27,161 bases of DNA from Sabulitectum sp036743055 (lineage in GTDB: Bacteria > Fermentibacterota > Fermentibacteria > Fermentibacterales > JCC-6). Location of the stretch: NCBI GenBank assembly GCA_036743055.1, contig DAINQE010000031.1, positions 1 through 27,161 on the forward strand. The letters run 5' to 3'. This document shows positions 6,854 through 15,965 of the stretch, piece after piece. Positions within the stretch are counted from its first letter, which is position 1, and each line of letters begins with the position of its first letter. Both the position numbers and the translations under genes were made by a program. The notes below the pieces were generated by a model that saw only the letters and a program-made list of their open reading frames with translations, was not told the origin of the DNA and ran no database searches.

Positions 6854-7905
6854 TCAGCCAGCTCCCTGAGCCTTTCGGCAATTTTTCCCGGAGGGTCCGG
6901 GGGATAGAGCGCTTTCATTGCCCGGCGCATTCCGCCGAGTTCGTCTTCCGAGGAGAGGAGCCGAAGCAGTATCCCGGCAAGCTCGCCCTGGGCGAGCCCC
7001 CCCTGCCGCCGGAGTATCGCCGCTCCGGCCCTCTCGACTGCTGCTGCATTGGCAGCCTGGTGGTCTTCCGCCGCGAATGGGAAGGGAACGAGCACTGCGG
7101 GGAGCCCGTATGCGGACAGTTCGGCAATTGTCTGCCCGCCGGCCCTGGCAACCGCAAGCTCCGCGGCGGAATACCACTGGGACAGGTCGTCAAGAAATGG
7201 TGAAACAAGGAATCCCTGCCTGCCTTCGGCGGCTGCCAGGACCCTTTCATGGTCCCTCTCCCCGCACTGAAGGAGCACGGAGAGATCACCGGGCATACCC
7301 AGGGCAAGGTCGTTTATGGCTTCTGCTCCCTGGCTTCCACCGAGGAACAGGACGACGGGACGGTCCTCCGGGAGGCCCAGCTTTCTTCTGGCGGCGGGGG
7401 TATCGGTGATACTCAGTTCTCCGGACACAGGCGTTCCTGTATGGATAGCGCTGCAGCGGAGCCCCTTTCCGCCGCTTTCGAAACCGGTATAGGCCTCGCG
7501 GCAGAAAAGCGAAGCGATCCTGTTGCTCTTTCCCGGGATGGCATTGGTCTCCAGCAGGGCGGCTGGTCTTCGGGTGATCCACGCGGCGGTCACCGCGAAG
7601 AAGGCCGAATAGCCACCTGTTCCCAGCACCGCATGTATATCGAGTTCCCTGAGGAGTGAAGTCGCTTCCTTCAGCGCCCGGAGGGCGGCGAAGGGAAGGA
7701 GGAGTTTCCCGCCTTTGTCTATTCTCGGGGGGTTCATCACGTGGGCCCGTTCCCTGACATTCCGGTACATCACACCGTCAACCGGCCTGGGGGTGCAGGC
7801 GTAGCTTACGCTGAAGTACTCTGAGGCCCTCTCCCCCACTGCGAGCGCAGGGGCGATGTGCCCTCCTGTGCCGCCGCCTGCAATGAGGAGATTCTTCTTT
7901 CTCAT
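6850..7905 (-). CDS. murG: undecaprenyl-PP-MurNAc-pentapeptide N-acetylglucosaminyltransferase
   Basis: MurG is a peripheral membrane GT-B enzyme that transfers GlcNAc from UDP-GlcNAc to lipid I, making lipid II. The 351-residue protein has the acceptor-side glycine loop GGGTGGH (10-16), a second acceptor loop GTGGYSA, and the C-terminal donor region FLGGSQGAEAIND and ARAGGQTIAEL. The frame stays open upstream to 8691, but that stretch lies over ftsW in another frame. MRKKNLLIAGGG at 7905 is the family start, with GGGAGG upstream, and overlaps the ftsW stop by one base (TGATG). Confidence 0.97.
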   Translation of the reverse strand: MRKKNLLIAGGGTGGHIAPALAVGERASEYFSVSYACTPRPVDGVMYRNVRERAHVMNPPRIDKGGKLLLPFAALRALKEATSLLRELDIHAVLGTGGYSAFFAVTAAWITRRPAALLETNAIPGKSNRIASLFCREAYTGFESGGKGLRCSAIHTGTPVSGELSITDTPAARRKLGLPEDRPVVLFLGGSQGAEAINDLALGMPGDLSVLLQCGERDHERVLAAAEGRQGFLVSPFLDDLSQWYSAAELAVARAGGQTIAELSAYGLPAVLVPFPFAAEDHQAANAAAVERAGAAILRRQGGLAQGELAGILLRLLSSEDELGGMRRAMKALYPPDPPGKIAERLRELAE

Positions 7906-9008
7906 CACTGCGCCCTCCCGGCCATGGAGACAACCGCTCCGATGCAGGCCAGGTTCACCACCATGGAGGTTCCCCCCCAGGAGACCAGGGGCAGCGGCAT
8001 CCCTGTAACCGGTATCACCCCGGCGTTCACCAGGGTATGGATCATCACCCCTGTGACAAGGATGGCGGTCAACCCGCTTCCGGCGATGGCCTCGAAGGCG
8101 GAGGCCGCATTCCTGGCAATTGAGAGGGCCGACGCAAAGAGCACTCCGAAAAGGGCGAGAACGGTGAAGGTGCCGGCGAAACCGGATTCCTCGCCGATGA
8201 TGGCCAGTATGAAATCGGTATGGGCCTCGGGGAGGAAGCCCCTCTTCTGACGGCTGTGACCCAGCCCCCTGCCGAAGGTTCCACCGCTTCCCAGGGTTAT
8301 CCTGGCCTGAAGGGGCTGATAGTTGTCCTCCTGCTGAAGGCTGCTTCCGTTCATCACCGCTTCGATCCTGTCCAGCTGGTAGTCGTCCCTGGCCACCACC
8401 ACCGCAGCCCCGGCGGCCAGGAGGATCGCCATGAGTATTCCCAGATGCTTGAACCTGGCTCCGCCTGTGAAAAGCACCACGAACATCACCCCGGTCGTGA
8501 AGGCGGTTCCCGAGAGGTCGGGCTGCAGCATGGTGAATACGCTGGGGACAAGCGCAAGGGCAGCAATGGCTATTACCCCTTTGAAGGACCTTATGTCCAC
8601 CGCTCCCTTCGATATGAGAAGGGAAGCCAGCAGGACGAAGCCCAGCCTGAGCAGGTCGGAAGGAAGGAGTCTCATCCCCAGGACCAGCCACCTGGTAGAA
8701 CCGTTTATCTCAGGGGCGAACCTGGACCCGGCGAGGATAACCGTGGCGGCAACCGCCACAACGCTGGCCACGTAGACAGGCAGTGCAAGGCGTTTCAGGA
8801 AGGATGCCGGCCTCCTGGAGATGAATACTGCGAAAGCCACTCCGGCAATTACCCTCACTATGTGATCGCTGAGGTATCTGGTGTGGGAGCCGTACTCCCT
8901 CATGGAGTAGAATGAGCTGGCGGTGCCCACCGCCAGTATCCCTATCACCACCAGAACAGCCGTGACGGATATCAGAACGGTCCTGGCTGCAGGGGTCCTT
9001 GCGGTCAT
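7905..9008 (-). CDS. ftsW: lipid II polymerase FtsW (SEDS family)
   Basis: FtsW is the septal peptidoglycan glycosyltransferase that works with FtsI. The 367-residue protein is almost entirely hydrophobic with about ten membrane segments. It has the SEDS signatures GSTRWLVLG near residue 105, a long periplasmic loop with GSGGTFGRGLGHSRQKRGFLP, split as GSGGTFGRGLG then HSRQKRGFLP, and the C-terminal PLPLVSWGGTSMV. The ATG at 9008 overlaps the murD stop (ATGA) with GGAGGGG upstream; a longer frame to 9188 runs inside murD. Its position between murD and murG, with ftsI in the same cluster, favours FtsW over RodA. Confidence 0.95.
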   Translation of the reverse strand: MTARTPAARTVLISVTAVLVVIGILAVGTASSFYSMREYGSHTRYLSDHIVRVIAGVAFAVFISRRPASFLKRLALPVYVASVVAVAATVILAGSRFAPEINGSTRWLVLGMRLLPSDLLRLGFVLLASLLISKGAVDIRSFKGVIAIAALALVPSVFTMLQPDLSGTAFTTGVMFVVLFTGGARFKHLGILMAILLAAGAAVVVARDDYQLDRIEAVMNGSSLQQEDNYQPLQARITLGSGGTFGRGLGHSRQKRGFLPEAHTDFILAIIGEESGFAGTFTVLALFGVLFASALSIARNAASAFEAIAGSGLTAILVTGVMIHTLVNAGVIPVTGMPLPLVSWGGTSMVVNLACIGAVVSMAGRAQ

Positions 9009-10354
9009 CGCAGCCCCTCCACTATCCTTCTGAAGTGTTCTCCCCGCTCTTCGAAATTGCTGTACTGGTCGAAGCTGGCACAGCCGGGGGAGAGAAGTAC
9101 TGTATCGCCTGGGGAGGCCTCCCTGAGCACAGCATTCACCGCTTCCTGCAGATCGGTTTCCCGGATGAGCCTGGCGGCTCCGCTCCACTGCCGGGCGAGT
9201 GAATCCCCCGCCGATCCGAAAAGAACGGCGAACTTCACCCTCTCGGCGATCAGTTGTGAGAGAACGGAGTAGTCGCTCTCCTTGGCGAGCCCCCCGGCAA
9301 GGAGAATCACCGGACTGGAGAAGCTCTCCAGGGCTACTTTCAGGGAGTCCACATTGGTGCTCTTCGAGTCGTTGACCCAGTTGAGCCCGGCGGCGGTTCC
9401 CAGGGGCTCGATCCTGTGGGGCACTCCCCTGAAGGTCCTCAAGCCATTGGCGGTCTCTTCTTTCGTAATGCCCCTGGACAGGGCCATGCAGGCCACAGCA
9501 AGTGCGTTAGCCACGTTGTGAGCGCCGGGTATGCCCAGTTCCCCGGCGTGAAGCAGATGCTCATCCTTCCCTGTGATCCTTGTCATGATTTCCCCCTGCG
9601 GGGTGAGCCAGGCTCCCCTTTCAACCTGCCTCTTCATGGAAAAGGTGAGGAGGTTTCCCTTTACCTGCTTCTCCATGGGCCTCAGCAGGGGATCATCGCC
9701 GTTGAGGACACCGGTATCGTCGGGAAGCTGGTTCAGGAATATCCTTGCCTTCGCCGCGGCGTAGTTCTCCATGCTGCCGTGCCGTTCCAGATGATCCGGC
9801 GTGAGGTTAAGGACCGCCGCAGAGACTGGTCTGAGGTCCTGAATTGCTTCAAGCTGATAACTGCTGAGTTCCAGGGCGAAGGCCGGGCTGTCCGGGTTCT
9901 CCATCGCCGCGGTGCACATGGCGTATCCGTTGTTGCCCGAGGCCACGGATCCTGAATAGCCGTCGGCACCCCTGAGAACATGGGCGAGCCATTCCACGGT
10001 GGTTGTCTTCCCGTTGGAACCGGTGACCCCCAGTATCTCTCCTGAAACGGCGGCGCAGCCCAGTTCAACCTCAGGCACCACCTGTATGTTAAGCGCCCTT
10101 GCCATGGTGTAGATCGGAGCGCTCAGCGGTATGCCCGGGCTTGCGGCTATGAAGTCAAGGCTTCGCAGCTGCTCCTCACGGGGTTCGCCTGTGAACAGCC
10201 TGGCCATATGCTCCGTGGGAACAGCTTGCGGGGAGGAATCGAACCCGATGACCCTGTACCCCCTGGAGGAGAGGAGCGCCGCCGCAGCGGCACCGCTGCG
10301 GCCCATGCCTGCCACCCCCGCTGTTCTTCCTCTTCCCGGTGGAATGGTTCTCAA
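9005..10354 (-). CDS. murD: UDP-N-acetylmuramoylalanine--D-glutamate ligase
   Basis: MurD adds D-glutamate to UDP-MurNAc-L-Ala in the cytoplasm. The 449-residue protein begins with the N-terminal nucleotide loop TAGVAGMGRSG (11-21), then the ATP loop TGSNGKTTT (111-119), a central domain with LELSSYQLE and LNLTPDHLERH, and a C-terminal domain with NDSKSTN. The start is TTG at 10354, the only suitable initiator giving a normal N-terminus, with AGGTGAGG (10370-10363) eight bases upstream and overlapping the mraY stop. A TTG start should lower initiation relative to neighbouring ATG genes; that is inference. Confidence 0.95.
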   Translation of the reverse strand: MRTIPPGRGRTAGVAGMGRSGAAAAALLSSRGYRVIGFDSSPQAVPTEHMARLFTGEPREEQLRSLDFIAASPGIPLSAPIYTMARALNIQVVPEVELGCAAVSGEILGVTGSNGKTTTVEWLAHVLRGADGYSGSVASGNNGYAMCTAAMENPDSPAFALELSSYQLEAIQDLRPVSAAVLNLTPDHLERHGSMENYAAAKARIFLNQLPDDTGVLNGDDPLLRPMEKQVKGNLLTFSMKRQVERGAWLTPQGEIMTRITGKDEHLLHAGELGIPGAHNVANALAVACMALSRGITKEETANGLRTFRGVPHRIEPLGTAAGLNWVNDSKSTNVDSLKVALESFSSPVILLAGGLAKESDYSVLSQLIAERVKFAVLFGSAGDSLARQWSGAARLIRETDLQEAVNAVLREASPGDTVLLSPGCASFDQYSNFEERGEHFRRIVEGLR

Positions 10355-10364
10355 ACCCTGAACC

Positions 10365-11528
10365 TCACCTTATCTTGAATGTACTGAGCCCGAGCAGGGC
10401 CAGTATCGCCGCTATAATCCAGAACCGGACGACGACCTTGCTCTCCGGCCACCCGAGAAGCTCGAAATGGTGGTGGATGGGAGCCATTCTGAACACCCGC
10501 CTGCCGGTCTTCCTGAAATGGGATACCTGTATCATCACGCTGAGGGCCTCCGCCACGAAAACGCCGCCGACCAGGGCAAGAAGCAGTTCGTTCCTTGTTA
10601 CCACCGCCATGGAACCGATGGCGCCGCCCAGCGCCAGGGAACCCGTGTCTCCCATGAATACCTCCGCAGGATTCGCGTTGTACCAGAGGAATCCCAGACA
10701 CGCGCCGGCGGCGGCGCCGGCAAAAACGAACACCTCCCCCACCCCGGGGAGATGGGAGAACTGCAGATAGGAGGCGAAGTTGGCATGGCCCAGGAAGTAG
10801 GCCAGGGCCCCGAATGCCAGTATGGATATCAGGCTGACCCCGGTGGCCAGCCCGTCCAGCCCGTCGGTCAGGTTCACTGCGTTGGAGGTGCCGGTGAGAA
10901 CGAGGATCACCAGCAGGATGTAAAGTACTCCCAGATCCAGCCGTATGCTCTTAACGAAGGGAACGGTGGTCTCTGAGCTGAAGATGGTGATCTCCGAACC
11001 CTCAGAATTAATGTCCACGGTTCTCACACCCGGTATCAGATCGGGAGTTACGCCTTCGGACTGAGGCTGTGGAGGAGTGAGGAACAGCCATACTCCGATG
11101 ATCAGCCCCAGGAGGATCTGTCCAGCCAGCTTGTATCTGCCTATGAGCCCCTTCGAGGAGTGTTTCACCACCTTCAGATAGTCGTCCAGGAGACCAATCA
11201 GCCCCATCCATACCGTGGAAACCAGGACCACCAGGAGCGCCGTGCTGTCCAGACCGCCCCAGAGAAGCACGGGAATGAGGATGGATATCAGTATTATCAG
11301 ACCGCCCATGGTGGGAGTTCCCTGCTTGCTGAGATGGGACTTCGGTCCGTCATCCCTGACTTCCTGGCCGATCTGCCTGCTTCTAAGCACAGCAATGATC
11401 TTTCCCCCGAAGAGGAAGCTGATCAGCATGGCGGTAAGGGTAGCGCCGGCGGCCCTGAAGGTTATGTATCCGAAAAGGTTGAAGAGCTGCGCCGAATCCC
11501 TCAGAGGGTAAAGGAGCCACTGAAGCAT
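10365..11528 (-). CDS. mraY: phospho-N-acetylmuramoyl-pentapeptide transferase
   Basis: MraY is the polytopic membrane enzyme that transfers phospho-MurNAc-pentapeptide to undecaprenyl phosphate, forming lipid I. The 387-residue protein has the catalytic motifs GLLDDYLKV, NLTDGLDGLA and PIHHHFELLGW, plus KQGTPTMGGL near the N-terminus. It is somewhat longer than the usual 320-360 residues, mostly because of a polar stretch (GVTPDLIPGVRTVDINSEGS and onward, near residues 155-195) in a loop predicted to face the periplasm. The ATG overlaps the murF stop by one base (TGATG). Confidence 0.97.
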   Translation of the reverse strand: MLQWLLYPLRDSAQLFNLFGYITFRAAGATLTAMLISFLFGGKIIAVLRSRQIGQEVRDDGPKSHLSKQGTPTMGGLIILISILIPVLLWGGLDSTALLVVLVSTVWMGLIGLLDDYLKVVKHSSKGLIGRYKLAGQILLGLIIGVWLFLTPPQPQSEGVTPDLIPGVRTVDINSEGSEITIFSSETTVPFVKSIRLDLGVLYILLVILVLTGTSNAVNLTDGLDGLATGVSLISILAFGALAYFLGHANFASYLQFSHLPGVGEVFVFAGAAAGACLGFLWYNANPAEVFMGDTGSLALGGAIGSMAVVTRNELLLALVGGVFVAEALSVMIQVSHFRKTGRRVFRMAPIHHHFELLGWPESKVVVRFWIIAAILALLGLSTFKIR

Positions 11529-12817
11529 CAGAAGCCCTCCCTTCGCAGCGAGTTCACAAGCCCCATGAGACCCATCGAGTTGCTTCCCTTCACCAGGATT
11601 GTGCAGCCCGTTCCGGCCATTCTGCGAACCTGTTCCAGGGCTTCATTCCAGCTGTCGGTGCAGACCGCCGGAAAACCAGCTTCTCCAGAGGCGGCCCTGT
11701 AACGGCTTCCCACTGTTATCACCGGATCGAAACCGAGATCGAAGGCCAGGGAGAGGGTTTCCAGATGACATTCCGGGGAATTCTCGCCCAGCTCCAGCAT
11801 GTCTCCCAGGACCGCCACCCTCTGCCCGGGAAAGGACGAGGATGCCCTCAGGCAGGCAGCGGTCGAGTCGGGATTCGCGTTGTAGCTTTCGTCCACCACC
11901 GTTCTGCCCTGGACCGTGAACACCTCTCCCCTGCCTGTGGAAGGTTCGAGCCTGGCCAACGCAGCCGCGGCGTCGGCGGGATCGACCCCCATCCTCTCCG
12001 AGAAGGCGATGGCGCAGAGTGCGTTCTCCATGTTATGGCCGCCCCTGTACCTGAGATCGAGTGGTATCCCCCAGGGCATCGCCCTGCCCTCCTCCACCCA
12101 GCAGTCCCCCCCGGCACCGTGGGTGACCACATCGAGGTTCCTCGATGAAGCGGTTTCCGCCAGTATGGGGTTACCCGCTGGAATAACGGCTATACCGCCT
12201 TCCATGGTGGTCTCCAGCAGTTCGGACTTGGCCCTGGCCACTCCATCCAGGGAATCGAAGAACTCCATGTGTGCCCTGCCGATGCAGGTGATCAGAGCGT
12301 GGTGCGGTCTGGCCGCCCATCCCAGGCGGAGGATCTCCCCAGGGTGGTTCATTCCCATTTCCAGAACCAGGAATTCCGTGTCTTCAGGGGTGTTCAGCAG
12401 GGTGAGTGGAAGACCGAGATGGTTATTGAGGTTACCCCTTGTCTCCGCCGTTCTGTACTCCAGGGAGAGGGCGGCTGCGATCATCCTTCTGGTGGTGGTC
12501 TTCCCGCTGGATCCGGTGAGGCCCAGTACCGGGAACTCCATGGAATCCCTGGCCCATGAACCCGCCTCCAGCAGGGCTTCCTCCACACTGTCCACTTCCA
12601 GAACGGCCCCTGTGAACCCGTCCCTGGAGACCACCGCGGCTCCTCCCTCTCCAAGAACGTCGGCAACGAAGTTGTGACCGTCGGTATTCTGCCCGGACAG
12701 CGCGAAGAAAAGGGTCCCTGGTCTTGCCTCACGGGAATCGATCACGGCGGTATCGAAAAGGTATTCGTTCTCCAGCTGGCATCCCAGCCTGGCTCCCAGG
12801 GCTTTCAGCGACCGCAA
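11528..12817 (-). CDS. murF: UDP-MurNAc-tripeptide--D-Ala-D-Ala ligase
   Basis: MurF adds the D-Ala-D-Ala dipeptide and completes the cytoplasmic UDP-MurNAc-pentapeptide. The 429-residue protein has an N-terminal nucleotide-binding domain with DSREARPGTLFFAL (27-40), the ATP loop TGSSGKTTT (101-109), a central motif EMGMNHPGEI and the C-terminal DESYNANPDS. The start is TTG at 12817, overlapping the 3' end of murE by 13 bases, with AGGGGG five bases upstream; the next in-frame ATG would remove the first domain. The D-Ala-D-Ala ligase that makes its substrate is not encoded in this window. Confidence 0.95.
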   Translation of the reverse strand: MRSLKALGARLGCQLENEYLFDTAVIDSREARPGTLFFALSGQNTDGHNFVADVLGEGGAAVVSRDGFTGAVLEVDSVEEALLEAGSWARDSMEFPVLGLTGSSGKTTTRRMIAAALSLEYRTAETRGNLNNHLGLPLTLLNTPEDTEFLVLEMGMNHPGEILRLGWAARPHHALITCIGRAHMEFFDSLDGVARAKSELLETTMEGGIAVIPAGNPILAETASSRNLDVVTHGAGGDCWVEEGRAMPWGIPLDLRYRGGHNMENALCAIAFSERMGVDPADAAAALARLEPSTGRGEVFTVQGRTVVDESYNANPDSTAACLRASSSFPGQRVAVLGDMLELGENSPECHLETLSLAFDLGFDPVITVGSRYRAASGEAGFPAVCTDSWNEALEQVRRMAGTGCTILVKGSNSMGLMGLVNSLRREGF

Positions 12818-14262
12818 CGGAACCCCCTCTCAGCCAGGGCTTCCCTGGCGTGCTCTCTGTCGTCGAAATGAATCTTTTCCCTGCCCAGTATCTGGTAGTC
12901 CTCATGGCCCTTGCCGGCTATGATCACCACGTCCCCGGGGCACGCAATCTGAATCGCCCGGCGGATCGCTCCGGCCCTGTCCGGTTCGACCTCATGCGCA
13001 CATCCCTCCGGGATCCCCTGGAGAATGTCCTGTATGATCCGCCCGGGGTCCTCCGTCCGGGGGTTGTCGCTGGTAACGATGGCAAGGTCGGAGACGGTTG
13101 CGGCTATCCTTCCCATGATCGGTCTCTTCCTGCTGTCCCTGTCGCCGCCGCAGCCGAACACCGCAATGAGCCTTCCCCGGGCTATGCTCCTGCCCTGGGT
13201 GAGCACCCTTTCAAGGGCGTCGGGGGTATGGGCGTAGTCCACGGCGACCAGGAACTCCTGCCCGCAGTGTACCCCCTCCATCCTCCCGGGGACCCCTGCG
13301 AAGGATGAAAGGGCTTCCGAGGAACTTCCGGGATCGATTCCCAGGACCCGTGCCGCCGCCACTGCCCCGGCGGCGTTGAAAACATTGAAACCTCCCGGGG
13401 CGGGTATGGCGAACCCGGTGGATCCGTTCTCATGGGTGAGTGTGAAACTGGAGCCGCCGATCCCCGAGGAGATCCCGGTTATCCGCCAGTCATCCTCCGG
13501 CCCTTCCCCGAAGGTCAGGGCACCCGGTATTGCCGGCCAGCCGGGGGCATAGGTTCCCACAACGGCTTTTCCGTTCTCCTTGAGAAGCCCCAGCATCAGC
13601 AGCTTTGCCTGCAGGTATTCCTCCATTGTTCCGTGGAAGTCCAGGTGATCCTGTGAGATATTCGTGAAAACCCCGGCGTCGTACCTGACCCGGGATACCC
13701 TGCCCAGGGACAGGGCGTGGCTGGATACCTCCATGACGCAGGCTCCGTCCCCTGAATCGGCCATAGTCCTCATAAGCTCCGTGACCCTGGTGGAGTCGGG
13801 GGTGGTCACATCCGCCGGCAGTGAAACTCCGCCTGCCACATGGCCCACAGTACCCATGATACCCGTGGGGATGCCGTTCTTTTCCAGTATCCACCTGAGC
13901 ATGTGGGCGGTGCTGGTCTTACCGTTTGTACCGGTGATGCCCACTGTTTTCAGTTCGTTCCATGGATACCTGTGGAAAGCAGCCGCCAGGGATGCCAGCA
14001 GCTCCCTGTTGTTCCCTGCGGGATTGATCAGGGCATGGGGCACATTCTCCAGCTTTTCCTCGGTTATGGCGATGACAGCGCCCTTTTTCAGCGCTTCTGC
14101 GGCGAAGAGATGGCCGTCGGTGGCATAACCCCTTACGGCAACGAACACATAGCCCTCTGCCGCTTCCCTTGAGTCGCAGGTAACACCGTTCACTGTGCGT
14201 TCAGCCAGAGAGGCAGGGCATTCCAGACCAGTTTCTTCAAGGAGTTCCCTGAGGGTCGTCAT
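12805..14262 (-). CDS. murE: UDP-MurNAc-L-Ala-D-Glu--meso-diaminopimelate ligase
   Basis: MurE adds the third stem-peptide residue. The 485-residue protein has the N-terminal domain with DSREAAEGYVFVA (30-42), the ATP loop GTNGKTST (111-118), EVSSHAL and DYAHTPDALE, and the substrate motif DNPR near residue 397. DNPR is the signature of meso-diaminopimelate-specific enzymes rather than lysine-specific ones, so the peptidoglycan is predicted to be DAP-type. The ATG overlaps the ftsI stop (ATGA) and is preceded by an exceptionally long Shine-Dalgarno match (separate entry). Confidence 0.97.
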   Translation of the reverse strand: MTTLRELLEETGLECPASLAERTVNGVTCDSREAAEGYVFVAVRGYATDGHLFAAEALKKGAVIAITEEKLENVPHALINPAGNNRELLASLAAAFHRYPWNELKTVGITGTNGKTSTAHMLRWILEKNGIPTGIMGTVGHVAGGVSLPADVTTPDSTRVTELMRTMADSGDGACVMEVSSHALSLGRVSRVRYDAGVFTNISQDHLDFHGTMEEYLQAKLLMLGLLKENGKAVVGTYAPGWPAIPGALTFGEGPEDDWRITGISSGIGGSSFTLTHENGSTGFAIPAPGGFNVFNAAGAVAAARVLGIDPGSSSEALSSFAGVPGRMEGVHCGQEFLVAVDYAHTPDALERVLTQGRSIARGRLIAVFGCGGDRDSRKRPIMGRIAATVSDLAIVTSDNPRTEDPGRIIQDILQGIPEGCAHEVEPDRAGAIRRAIQIACPGDVVIIAGKGHEDYQILGREKIHFDDREHAREALAERGFRCGR

Positions 14263-15965
14263 CTGGGATCACCTCCTTGGGCCACCAGGCTTCCCCCGGA
14301 GAAGGGTTCTCCAAGGGCAATCTCCGGTGAAGTGGATATCACCGCAGACACTATCCTTCCGAACACCGGAGCGGCCAGGGCGCTTCCCCACCTGTACTCC
14401 CTGTCCGGCTGATCGAACACCACCACGGCAACCAGCCTTGGCTCTTCAGCGGGCACCATCCCGGCGAAGGCGCTGAGATAGCCGTCCTCGTTGAGTCGTT
14501 CTGCGGTACCCGTCTTTCCGGCAACCGTGACTCCGGGGACTGCGGCGGATCCGCCGGTACCCCATTCCACCACCGAGGTCAGAGCGCCCCTTACGGCGGA
14601 GGCGGTCTCCTGGGAGATCACCCTTTTCGAAGGGGAATCAGCAAGCTCCCTGAAGAGCCCGTCCTCAAGGGTGGCGCACACCAGTCTCGGTCTGAGAAGG
14701 AGGCCCCCGTTGGCTATTGCGCTGTAGGCCATCGCCAGCTGCAGAGGTGTTGCGGAAACCTCCTGACCTATGGCCAGGTTTGCCCTGGAAAGCCCGGACC
14801 ACTGGGACGGGTCCCTGAGCAGCCCCCGCTGTTCCGATGGAAACTCGATCCTGGTCTCCTGGCCGAATCCGAAGGACTGGCAGACGGAATAAAAGGCTTC
14901 ATCGGGTATCCTCTGGGCAAGGGCTACCGTCCCCACATTGCTGGAATGGGCTATCACCCCGGTAAGGTCCAGCATGGAGTTGACGGGGTGGCTGTCGTTT
15001 ATCCTGTGTCCGTAGATCTCCACGAATGAAGATCTGCAGTCAAAGGAGTCGGCCATGGTGGCGTACCCTCCCTCGAGGGCAGCCGCCAGGGTGATCGCCT
15101 TGAATACCGAGCCGGGCTCCGTGGAACTCTGAACGCAGTGGTTCCTGGCAAGGGTGCCGTCTTCGTTGAAAACGGGATAGCTGGCCATGGCCAGTATGTC
15201 CCCTGTGGCCGGATCCACCAGAACGGCGGCGCCCCAGCTGGAGCCGGAATACTCCACTGCAGCCTGGAGCTCCCTCTGGGCTATCTCCTGGTACCTGGAA
15301 TCGATGGTAAGGAGCAGATCCCTTCCGTTCACCGGGGGAATGTTGTCTGCCTCGTTGTCCACTGCGCTGTAGCCGCTCCAGGCGCTTGCCTGGTAGTAGC
15401 TGAGGCCGTCGGTACCCTCAAGGATGTCCTCCATCTGGTACTCGAGGCCCTGTGAAACGTTCTCGCTGTGGGTTCCCACAACCGGTGCCGCAAGGGAGTC
15501 CATCGGGTAGACCCTGCTGGTGACGAAACTGCAGTCCACATATCTCGGCATGGAGTCCATTGCCGCCGCGGCGTACTCCCAGGGTACCGTGGAGGCCAGC
15601 ACCTGATTGCAGCCTGTGGGACACAGGGGAAGACTTGCCGTGAGGTATTCGCCCAGACCTTCAGCGAAAAGTTCCACGCCGGCCACCTCTTCAGGAGGCA
15701 CATTCGGCCAGTATACGCTGAAGCAGGCGCTGGTCAGGTTGCCTGCCAGGAGAAACCCGTTCCTGTCCAGTATCTCCCCTCTCTGGGCTTCCACGCGGAC
15801 CTGGATCGTCTGCTGCTCGTCGGCCCTGGCGGCGTACTCATCGTGGTGACGGATCTGTATCCCGGCGAGCTTAGCCGCCGAAAGAAGGAGAAGCACTCCG
15901 GTGACCCCAACGAAAAACCCTATCCTTGCGGATATCCTGTCCATGCTGGTCACCGGCTCAGTCAT
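14259..15965 (-). CDS. ftsI: septal peptidoglycan transpeptidase FtsI (class B PBP)
   Basis: FtsI (PBP3) cross-links septal peptidoglycan in partnership with FtsW. The 568-residue protein has one membrane helix at about residues 15-34, a class B dimerisation region beginning RGEILDRNG (62-70), and a transpeptidase domain with catalytic Ser286 in SVFK, SSN at 341-343 and KTGT from Lys484. The ATG at 15965 overlaps the ftsL stop by one base (TGATG) with GGAGG seven bases before it; a GTG one codon earlier is possible. No PASTA repeats follow the catalytic domain. Confidence 0.95.
   Translation of the reverse strand: MTEPVTSMDRISARIGFFVGVTGVLLLLSAAKLAGIQIRHHDEYAARADEQQTIQVRVEAQRGEILDRNGFLLAGNLTSACFSVYWPNVPPEEVAGVELFAEGLGEYLTASLPLCPTGCNQVLASTVPWEYAAAAMDSMPRYVDCSFVTSRVYPMDSLAAPVVGTHSENVSQGLEYQMEDILEGTDGLSYYQASAWSGYSAVDNEADNIPPVNGRDLLLTIDSRYQEIAQRELQAAVEYSGSSWGAAVLVDPATGDILAMASYPVFNEDGTLARNHCVQSSTEPGSVFKAITLAAALEGGYATMADSFDCRSSFVEIYGHRINDSHPVNSMLDLTGVIAHSSNVGTVALAQRIPDEAFYSVCQSFGFGQETRIEFPSEQRGLLRDPSQWSGLSRANLAIGQEVSATPLQLAMAYSAIANGGLLLRPRLVCATLEDGLFRELADSPSKRVISQETASAVRGALTSVVEWGTGGSAAVPGVTVAGKTGTAERLNEDGYLSAFAGMVPAEEPRLVAVVVFDQPDREYRWGSALAAPVFGRIVSAVISTSPEIALGEPFSGGSLVAQGGDPR
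14267..14278 (-). promoter_or_regulatory. unusually complete Shine-Dalgarno sequence of murE
   Basis: AAGGAGGTGATC is a 12-base perfect complement of the common bacterial 16S rRNA 3' end (GATCACCTCCTT). GGAGG ends nine bases before the murE ATG, and the site lies inside the 3' end of ftsI. It is much stronger than the 4-6 base sites of the neighbouring genes. Confidence 0.8.

Noticed and set aside
7906..8691. N-terminal extension of murG giving 613 residues
   Set aside because: The extension is an off-frame reading of ftsW; MurG begins at MRKKNLL with a ribosome site and a normal glycine loop.
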